A program made the translations under genes and the position numbers. Positions 14,802 through 19,987 of a stretch of DNA of 19,987 nucleotides are shown here, piece by piece (the first letter of the stretch is position 1; each line of letters begins with the position of its first letter). The stretch lies in the NCBI GenBank assembly GCA_002305725.1, contig DBQM01000054.1:1-19987 (forward strand), given 5' to 3'. This DNA is from Ruminococcus sp. UBA1394 (GTDB lineage: Bacteria > Bacillota > Clostridia > Oscillospirales > Ruminococcaceae). The notes under the pieces are model-generated. The model did no database searches. It was not told the origin of the DNA and was given only the letters and a program-made list of their open reading frames with translations.

Positions 14802-15842
14802 ATGCTTGAAAGAAAAATAAGACTGCTTATTGTGGATGACTCTGTCTTTTTCCGAGAAATGCTTTCAAAATTTTTTGTTGATGACAAGCTTATTGAGGTT
14901 GTCGGAAAAGCCGGTGACCCGTATGAAGCAAGAGATAAAATAATTGAACTTCGTCCGGACGTTCTGACGCTGGACGTTGAAATGCCGAAAATGAATGGTA
15001 TACAGTTTCTGAGAAAACTGATTCCGCAGTATCCTGTACCGACAGTTATCGTTTCATCTGCACCTATCAAGGCTTTTGACGCACTTGACGCAGGAGCAGT
15101 TGACTATATTAAAAAGGCACTTATTCAGTCGCCGCAGGATATGCAGGAATTTGCCGCAGAACTGCGAAACAAGGTCATAACAGCATCGCAGGCAAAGGTT
15201 ATTCAGAAGAAACCGGCGTCTGTAGTAAAGCCGCAGAACGTTTCGCCGGTTATCAGTCCGGCTGCTGCTGCGAGAAATGCTGATACCGTAATTGCAATGG
15301 GAGCGTCAACAGGCGGTACTGATGCATTGCAAACTGTTCTGACATCGCTGCCGGCAAACTGTCCGCCTATCGTAATTGTTCAGCATATGCCGCCGGTTTT
15401 CACCAAGATGTTTGCTGACAGGCTTAACAAGCTCTGCGCAATTGAAATAAAAGAGGCTGAAAACGGCGACAGGCTCAAAACCGGCAGAGCGCTTCTGGCT
15501 CCGGGAGATTTCCAGATGAGTCTTAACAAGGACGCAAGGGGCTATTATGTTAAAGTTGAGCAGGGCGAAAGAGTTTCGGGACATAAGCCGTCTGTGGATT
15601 ATCTTTTCCACAGCGTTGCAAAGTGTGCCGGAAAAAATGCCATAGGAGTTATCATGACCGGAATGGGCTGTGACGGCGCTGACGGCATGGTTGCAATGCA
15701 TGACAAGGGTGCATATACCATAGGACAGGATAAGGAAACCTGTGTTGTGTACGGTATGCCGATGTGTGCATACAAAAAGGGAGGATGTTCAGTTCAGGCT
15801 CCTCTTGACAAGATAAGCAGTATTATATGTAATCAATTGTAA
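14802..15842 (+). CDS. cheB: Protein-glutamate methylesterase CheB
   Basis: 346 aa from the ATG at 14802, served by AAGGGGG upstream; the GTG at 14778, which overlaps the cheR stop, has no ribosome site. The receiver domain (about 5-125) has acidic pocket D12/D13 and phosphoacceptor D58 in LDVEMP; the usual Lys-Pro after the last strand reads Lys-Ala. A short linker (about 128-158) leads to the methylesterase domain (about 160-346), with catalytic S169 in GASTGGT, H195 in VQHMP and D291 in GMGCDGADGM. It removes methyl groups from receptors and is activated by CheA phosphorylation. The gene is 20 bases after cheR. Confidence 0.95.
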   Translation: MLERKIRLLIVDDSVFFREMLSKFFVDDKLIEVVGKAGDPYEARDKIIELRPDVLTLDVEMPKMNGIQFLRKLIPQYPVPTVIVSSAPIKAFDALDAGAVDYIKKALIQSPQDMQEFAAELRNKVITASQAKVIQKKPASVVKPQNVSPVISPAAAARNADTVIAMGASTGGTDALQTVLTSLPANCPPIVIVQHMPPVFTKMFADRLNKLCAIEIKEAENGDRLKTGRALLAPGDFQMSLNKDARGYYVKVEQGERVSGHKPSVDYLFHSVAKCAGKNAIGVIMTGMGCDGADGMVAMHDKGAYTIGQDKETCVVYGMPMCAYKKGGCSVQAPLDKISSIICNQL

Positions 15843-15859
15843 ATCCGGAGGTTTTAACA

Positions 15860-16402
15860 ATGAGCAATATCCTAAACAGATTTTATGACGAGGATGAATC
15901 GGAGCATAATGAGGCAGCGGAAACAAGTGAGAAGTATCTTTCGTTTCTGATTGACAAGCAGTATTATGCTTTTCATATTAATGATGTCCGTGAAATAATT
16001 GAAATGCAGGATATTACTCCTGTACCGGAATTTCCGGATTATGCAAAGGGAATCATCAATCTCAGAGGAATTCTTATCCCGATTATTGATGTAAGACTTC
16101 GTTTCTGCAAGACTGAAATGGACTATAATGAAAGAACCTGTATAATTATACTTAATCTCAAGGAAATTGAGGTTGGTTTTATTGTTGACACAGTTGACGA
16201 GGTTCTTGATATTGAAAAGGAGAGCATTGCACCTGTACCTAAGCTTTCGGATTCTAAAACGAGGAAGTTTATAAAGGGTGTCGGAAAGACTCCTAAGAAG
16301 ATAGTTATGCTGCTTGATGCACAGAAGATGTTGAATGATGAGGAGATAAAAAGCCTTGATTTTGACGGAGAAGACCCGGAGCTTTTAGCGGCAGAACAGT
16401 AA
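15860..16402 (+). CDS. cheW: Chemotaxis adaptor CheW (second copy, with acidic tails)
   Basis: 180 aa. One CheW domain (about 24-162) with the characteristic YYAFHINDVREII and VPEFPDYAKGIINLRG segments. It differs from the first CheW by an acidic N-terminal extension (about 1-23, rich in Asp/Glu) and an acidic C-terminal tail (about 163-180). The extra tails are too short to be a receiver, so it is not CheV. GGAGG (15846-15850) precedes the ATG, 17 bases after cheB. It is the last gene of the fliG operon. Two different CheW proteins may serve the two receptor types nearby, membrane and soluble; that is inference. Confidence 0.92.
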   Translation: MSNILNRFYDEDESEHNEAAETSEKYLSFLIDKQYYAFHINDVREIIEMQDITPVPEFPDYAKGIINLRGILIPIIDVRLRFCKTEMDYNERTCIIILNLKEIEVGFIVDTVDEVLDIEKESIAPVPKLSDSKTRKFIKGVGKTPKKIVMLLDAQKMLNDEEIKSLDFDGEDPELLAAEQ

Positions 16403-16421
16403 AAAAACTATATGACATTAT

Positions 16422-16466
16422 AAAAACTGACTGAATTTACCTTAATGGTTATCCGGTCAGTTTTTT
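16422..16466 (+). terminator. Intrinsic terminator of the fliG-cheW operon
   Basis: A 10-bp stem AAAAACTGAC/GTCAGTTTTT (16422-16431 with 16456-16465) extends inwards by two more pairs and runs into a T-tract. Confidence 0.85.
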
Positions 16467-16510
16467 ATATTAAAGCGTCGAAACCCTCATTACTGACAAA
16501 ATGAACTTTC

Positions 16511-16533
16511 AGCGTATTCTGATACGCTTTTTA
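16511..16533 (+). terminator. Second, tandem intrinsic terminator
   Basis: A perfect 7-bp stem AGCGTAT/ATACGCT (16511-16517 with 16522-16528), loop TCTG, followed by TTTTT. No gene lies between it and the first terminator, so it is probably a backup. Confidence 0.65.
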
Positions 16534-16633
16534 TCAGCCAAAATAATACAATTTCTGAAAAAAATTAAGTTTTAGGATTTGTGAAAACGATAAAAAAACA
16601 TAATTTTAAACATTTTATTATTTTTTAAAAGTA

Positions 16634-16662
16634 TTGCATTATCTTGTGAAAAGTACTATAAT
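16634..16662 (+). promoter_or_regulatory. Promoter of the ATPase and oxoacid oxidoreductase operon
   Basis: TTGCAT (16634-16639) and TATAAT (16657-16662) are 17 bases apart. The predicted start point near 16669 leaves almost no leader before the ribosome site GGAGG (16672-16676). Confidence 0.75.
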
Positions 16663-16681
16663 AAAGGTTACGGAGGCAATG

Positions 16682-17338
16682 ATGAAAAAAATATACATCA
16701 TAACAGGTCATTACGGCTGCGGAAAAACCAATCTCTCTGTAAATCTTGCTGTCAGATACGCTGAGCAGGGTTTAAAAACAGCCGTTGCTGATATGGATAT
16801 TGTAAACCCTTATTTCCGTACGGCGGACTTCAGTTCTCTTTTCAGAGAAAAAAATATTTCATTTTACAGTACAATGTATGCAAATACAAATCTTGACATT
16901 CCTGCACTGAGCTTTGATATCGAGGCAATTATTATGAACCATGAGTGCATAATTCTGGATATCGGCGGCGACGATGCAGGGTCTGTCGTTGTAGGAAGAT
17001 ACTTTGACACTTTAAAGAGCTATACAAACAATACTGAAATGATATATGTGATAAACCGTTACCGTGAAACAGGCGATGACGCTGACGAGGCAGTCAGACT
17101 GATGAGAGAAATCGAGCAGTCTGCAAGAATATCCCATACGGGTATTGTCAACAACTCCAATTTAGGAAGACTGACAGTGCCGGAGGATATTATAAGTTCA
17201 GTAGGATTTGCCGAAAAGGTTTCAGAACTTTCCGGAATTCCTGTTTTGTATCATACTGCTGACAGAAATCTGAAATGCCGGCAGCTTGACGGGCTGGCAG
17301 AATATATTGACATATATGTAAAGACCAGTTTTTCATAA
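16682..17338 (+). CDS. MinD/ParA-like P-loop ATPase
   Basis: 218 aa from the ATG at 16682, which is 5 bases after GGAGG. The ATG at 16679 is too close to that site, and a longer frame from 16634 would lie inside the promoter. The N-terminus has Walker A GHYGCGKTN (9-17). DMDIVNP (about 38-44) resembles the switch I region of the SIMIBI class, and ILDIGGDD (about 91-98) is the Walker B/switch II region. The fold is that of MinD/ParA/CobQ-like ATPases. No DNA-binding, amphipathic membrane-targeting or Fe-S cysteine motif is obvious. It leads an operon with oxoacid:ferredoxin oxidoreductase subunits, so a role in maturation or placement of that Fe-S enzyme is possible but unproven. Its exact function is not known to me. 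Confidence 0.75.
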   Translation: MKKIYIITGHYGCGKTNLSVNLAVRYAEQGLKTAVADMDIVNPYFRTADFSSLFREKNISFYSTMYANTNLDIPALSFDIEAIIMNHECIILDIGGDDAGSVVVGRYFDTLKSYTNNTEMIYVINRYRETGDDADEAVRLMREIEQSARISHTGIVNNSNLGRLTVPEDIISSVGFAEKVSELSGIPVLYHTADRNLKCRQLDGLAEYIDIYVKTSFS

Positions 17339-17340
17339 AG

Positions 17341-17370
17341 GCAGCAGCTGCTGATTATGCGGCTTTGCCT
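17341..17370 (+). repeat. Intercistronic palindrome
   Basis: CAGCAGCTGCTG (17342-17353) is a perfect 12-bp palindrome between the ATPase stop and the ferredoxin gene, and AGGC/GCCT pairs around it. It has no T-run, so it is more likely an mRNA stability or processing hairpin than a terminator. Confidence 0.35.
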
Positions 17371-17397
17371 GAAATCTATTTAAAAGAAGGTTATCCT

Positions 17398-17616
17398 ATG
17401 GGAAAAATTAATGTCATTTTTGATAAATGCAAAGGCTGCGGACTATGTGAAAACGCCTGCCCGCAGAAAATAATACAGATTCAAAAAGACAAAATCAACA
17501 GCCACGGATATTTTACCGCTGTGTGCATAAACGATGACAAATGTGTCGGCTGTGCAATGTGTGCGGTAATGTGTCCGGAATGTGCAATAACAGTTGAAAG
17601 ACAGGTGCAGAAATGA
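17398..17616 (+). CDS. 2-oxoacid:ferredoxin oxidoreductase delta subunit (2x[4Fe-4S] ferredoxin)
   Basis: 72 aa from the ATG at 17398, preceded by AGAAGG (17385-17390); an in-frame TTG at 17365 has no such site. Two classical CxxCxxCxxxCP clusters occur: C11/C14/C17/C21 and C49/C52/C55/C59. This is the electron-transfer subunit that passes electrons from the TPP-bearing core to soluble ferredoxin. It overlaps the alpha-subunit start by 4 bases (ATGA), so translation is coupled. Its neighbours identify it as the delta (KorD/VorD-type) subunit rather than a free ferredoxin. Confidence 0.88.
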   Translation: MGKINVIFDKCKGCGLCENACPQKIIQIQKDKINSHGYFTAVCINDDKCVGCAMCAVMCPECAITVERQVQK

Positions 17617-18677
17617 CAGCGGAAAGAGTTTTAATGAAGGGTAACGAGGCTCTTGCAGAGGCGGCTATCAGAGCCGGCTGCAAATGCTATTTCGGCTACC
17701 CTATTACACCACAGACAGAAATTGCCGCTTTTATGGCAAAAAATATGCCTAAGCGCGGAGGGACATTTTTGCAGGCGGAAAGTGAAATTGCCGCTATTAA
17801 CATGGTACTCGGTGCGGCGTCAGCCGGAGTAAGGGCAATGACGTCCTCGTCTTCTCCGGGAATCAGCCTTAAATCAGAGGGCATTTCCTATATTGCCGCC
17901 AGCGACCTCCCCTGCGTAATCATCAATGTGCAGAGAGGCGGTCCGGGACTGGGCGGTATCCAGCCGGCACAGGCGGACTACTGGCAGGCTGTAAAGTCCG
18001 GCGGACACGGTGACTTCCACATACTCGTTTTCGCTCCCAACTCCGTTCAGGAAATGGCTGACATGGTAGTCAAGGCGTTTGAAAAGGCTGACCAGTACAG
18101 AATACCGGCCATGATACTTTCTGACGGTATGCTGGGTCAGATGATGGAACCTGTTGTGTTCCCGGAGATAAGCGACAAGATGCCGGAAAAGCCGTGGGCG
18201 ACAAACGGTCACGGAAACAAGAGAAAGCACAACATTATAAATACACTTTTCTTACAGCCGGACGAGCTTGAAGCGTCAGTCAGCGCACGTTCCAAGAAAT
18301 ACGAAACTATCGTGGAAAATGAACAGGACGCTGAATTTTATCTGACTGATGACGCAGATATCGTTGTTACCGCTTACGGTGCTGTTTCAAGAATATGCCG
18401 TGAAGCAGTTGACGAGGCAAGGAAAAACGGCATAAAAGCCGGTCTGCTCAGACCAAAGGTTTTATGGCCTTTCCCGGTAAAAGACTATCAGAAAATCGTC
18501 CCTACTGCAAAAAGCATACTCTGCGCTGAGCTTAGCACAGGACAGATGATAGACGACGTCAAGCTGGCAGTAAACTGCTCTGTACCAGTCGAATTTTACG
18601 GCAGGACCGGAGGAAATTTACCGTCCGCTGACGAAATAATAAAAAAGCTTGCAGAAATCAACGACAGTCTGTCGTAA
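17613..18677 (+). CDS. vorB: 2-oxoacid:ferredoxin oxidoreductase alpha subunit (VorB/KorA type)
   Basis: 354 aa. The N-terminal pyrimidine-binding domain has GYPITPQTEI (28-37), then a QAESEIAA segment (about 54-61), SSSSPGISLKSEGI (about 78-91) and a GGPGLGGIQPAQ loop (about 109-120). A C-terminal transketolase-like domain covers about 245-354. Clostridial proteins like this are usually named 3-methyl-2-oxobutanoate dehydrogenase subunit VorB. They work in oxidative decarboxylation of branched-chain 2-oxoacids to acyl-CoA with ferredoxin reduction, or in the reverse direction to make amino-acid precursors. Sequence alone does not separate 2-oxoisovalerate from 2-oxoglutarate as substrate. 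It starts inside the ferredoxin stop and is followed by the beta subunit after 10 bases. Confidence 0.88.
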   Translation: MTAERVLMKGNEALAEAAIRAGCKCYFGYPITPQTEIAAFMAKNMPKRGGTFLQAESEIAAINMVLGAASAGVRAMTSSSSPGISLKSEGISYIAASDLPCVIINVQRGGPGLGGIQPAQADYWQAVKSGGHGDFHILVFAPNSVQEMADMVVKAFEKADQYRIPAMILSDGMLGQMMEPVVFPEISDKMPEKPWATNGHGNKRKHNIINTLFLQPDELEASVSARSKKYETIVENEQDAEFYLTDDADIVVTAYGAVSRICREAVDEARKNGIKAGLLRPKVLWPFPVKDYQKIVPTAKSILCAELSTGQMIDDVKLAVNCSVPVEFYGRTGGNLPSADEIIKKLAEINDSLS

Positions 18678-18687
18678 GGAGAAATAT

Positions 18688-19446
18688 ATGAGCGTTGTAT
18701 TCAGAAAGCCTGACTCCATGGCAGATGTGAACACACATTACTGTCCGGGCTGTACTCACGGAATAGTACACAGGCTTATTTGTGAAATTATAGATGAAAT
18801 GGGAATTGAGGGAGATACTATCGGAATCTGTCCGGTCGGCTGTTCAGTTATGGCGTATGACTACTTTAACTGCGACATGATAGAAGCCCCTCACGGACGT
18901 GCTCCGGCAGTTGCTACCGGTGTAAAGCGTTCCCTCCCCGACAAGTTTGTATTTACTTATCAGGGTGACGGTGACCTTGCGGCGATTGGTACCGCAGAAA
19001 CCATTCACGCCGCCGCACGAGGCGAAAACATAACAATTATCTTTATAAACAATACTACCTACGGTATGACCGGCGGACAGATGGCTCCGACCACTCTTCC
19101 GGGACAGGTTACACAGACCACTCCATACGGACGTGACGTGGAAAAGGCAGGATATCCTGTAAAAATGTGCGAGATTCTTTCTCAGGTTGACGGTACTGCT
19201 CTTGCACAGAGGGTTTCAGTGGATTCACCGAAAGAGGTACAGAATGCCAAAAAGGCTATCAGAAAGGCTTTCCAGATCCAGCGTGACAGAAAAGGCTTTT
19301 CAATAGTTGAGGTTCTCTCCACCTGCCCGACAAACTGGGGTATGTCTCCTGTTGAGTCGCTGGAAAGACTCCGTCAGGAATGCATTCCGTATTTTCCGCT
19401 GGGAGTTTACAAGGATATAACAGCAAAGGAGAACAGCAATGACTGA
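18688..19446 (+). CDS. 2-oxoacid:ferredoxin oxidoreductase beta subunit (thiamine pyrophosphate-binding)
   Basis: 252 aa from the ATG at 18688, with AAGGAG (18676-18681) 6 bases upstream; a frame from 18649 would overlap the alpha subunit. The TPP/Mg site is the pair GDGD (93-96) and NN (121-122). YCPGCTHG (18-25) with C19 and C22, C52 in VGCS and C213 near the end are likely ligands of the [4Fe-4S] cluster next to TPP, as in related enzymes. It forms the catalytic core with the alpha subunit. The gamma gene overlaps its last 8 bases. Confidence 0.88.
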   Translation: MSVVFRKPDSMADVNTHYCPGCTHGIVHRLICEIIDEMGIEGDTIGICPVGCSVMAYDYFNCDMIEAPHGRAPAVATGVKRSLPDKFVFTYQGDGDLAAIGTAETIHAAARGENITIIFINNTTYGMTGGQMAPTTLPGQVTQTTPYGRDVEKAGYPVKMCEILSQVDGTALAQRVSVDSPKEVQNAKKAIRKAFQIQRDRKGFSIVEVLSTCPTNWGMSPVESLERLRQECIPYFPLGVYKDITAKENSND

Positions 19447-19969
19447 CAGTATTATTTTTGCCGGTTTCGGCGGACAAGGTCTGCTTTTTGCCGGAAAGCT
19501 TATTGCATACGGCGGAATGATCGAGGGCAAGGAAGTAAGCTGGATACCGTCATACGGTCCGGAAATGAGAGGCGGTACAGCCAACTGTTCTGTAAGAATA
19601 TCTGATATGCCGGTCAGCTCTCCTGTAGTTTCAAATCCGGACTATCTTATTGTTATGAACAGTCCTTCATACACAAAGTTTATTAACAGTGTCCGTCCGG
19701 GCGGAAAGGTGTTTATTGATTCGTCCATGATTGATGAAAAGTGCAGCAGGACTGATATTGACTGCTTTTACATTCCGGCGACTGAACTTGCTCACGATAA
19801 CGGTGTTGACGGTATGGCAAATATTGTGCTCTGCGGAAAGCTGCTCAGGGAAACAGGAGTAATAAAGACGGAATCGGTTGAAAATGCGCTGAATAAAATC
19901 ATACCGGAATCGAGAAAAGCGCTGATAGAATCGAATCTGAAAGCAATACAGATCGGTATGGATATATAA
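19439..19969 (+). CDS. 2-oxoacid:ferredoxin oxidoreductase gamma subunit
   Basis: 176 aa. GFGGQG (9-14) and SYGPEMRGGTANC (about 38-50) are the family signature of the gamma domain of pyruvate/oxoacid:acceptor oxidoreductases, which helps bind CoA and stabilise the complex. Length is normal for the family and the gene is complete. The start lies 8 bases inside the beta gene, with AAGGAG just upstream (about 19426-19431), a translationally coupled arrangement. It is the last visible gene of the operon; its stop codon abuts the repeat at the window end, so a terminator cannot be judged. Confidence 0.88.
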   Translation: MTDSIIFAGFGGQGLLFAGKLIAYGGMIEGKEVSWIPSYGPEMRGGTANCSVRISDMPVSSPVVSNPDYLIVMNSPSYTKFINSVRPGGKVFIDSSMIDEKCSRTDIDCFYIPATELAHDNGVDGMANIVLCGKLLRETGVIKTESVENALNKIIPESRKALIESNLKAIQIGMDI

Positions 19970-19987
19970 GGCAACACCGCACAATTA
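19968..19987. repeat. Edge of the dispersed inverted-repeat element (left half, cut by window end)
   Basis: AGGCAACACCGCAC (19969-19982) matches the reverse complement of 25-38 with one change and resembles 3980-3989. It begins at the stop codon of the gamma-subunit gene. The rest of the element lies outside the window. Confidence 0.5.

Noticed and set aside
1..19987. CRISPR array, tRNA, rRNA, prophage or full insertion sequence
   Set aside because: No evenly spaced repeats, no tRNA-like cloverleaf or rRNA segment, and no transposase or phage gene could be seen on either strand.

Overview
The window looks like chromosome from an anaerobic, moderately AT-rich Firmicute, most likely a clostridium of the Ruminococcus/Oscillospiraceae kind. 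The evidence is the CheC/CheD/FliY-type chemotaxis system (typical of Firmicutes, no CheZ), strong GGAGG-type ribosome sites, TTGACA-N17-TATAAT promoters and a ferredoxin-linked 2-oxoacid oxidoreductase. The genus is inferred; no rRNA or tRNA gene is present to fix it.

Layout. (1) 1-1787: the edge of a dispersed inverted repeat, a promoter with a structured leader, and an ABC-F ATPase of the YbiT-like group. (2) 1853-3955, minus strand: a membrane chemoreceptor (Cache-HAMP-MCP), convergent with the ABC-F gene across a shared hairpin terminator; its leader contains an internal copy of the repeat. (3) 4463-8785: an operon fliM - fliY-like - cheY - cheC - cheD ending in a strong terminator. (4) 8852-9859, minus strand: a soluble chemoreceptor with a PocR sensory domain. 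(5) 10241-16402: an operon fliG - cheA - cheW - cheR - cheB - cheW, preceded by two promoters and followed by two terminators. (6) 16682-19969: an operon with a MinD/ParA-like ATPase and the delta, alpha, beta and gamma subunits of a 2-oxoacid:ferredoxin oxidoreductase (VorB/Kor type). The window ends in another copy of the repeat.

How the genes work together. The receptors would control CheA through two CheW adaptors. CheR and CheB (with CheD/CheC) would adapt the receptors, and CheA would phosphorylate CheY. CheY-P would act on a FliG/FliM/FliY switch. Dephosphorylation would come from CheC and from an unusually large FliY-like protein that carries four complete CheC-type phosphatase motifs instead of two.

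Most notable points: all the switch (C-ring) genes sit with the chemotaxis genes, but no flagellar basal-body, export, hook, filament or stator gene is present; the FliY-like protein has an internal duplication of its whole CheC module; and one inverted-repeat family occurs at both window edges and inside the chemoreceptor leader.
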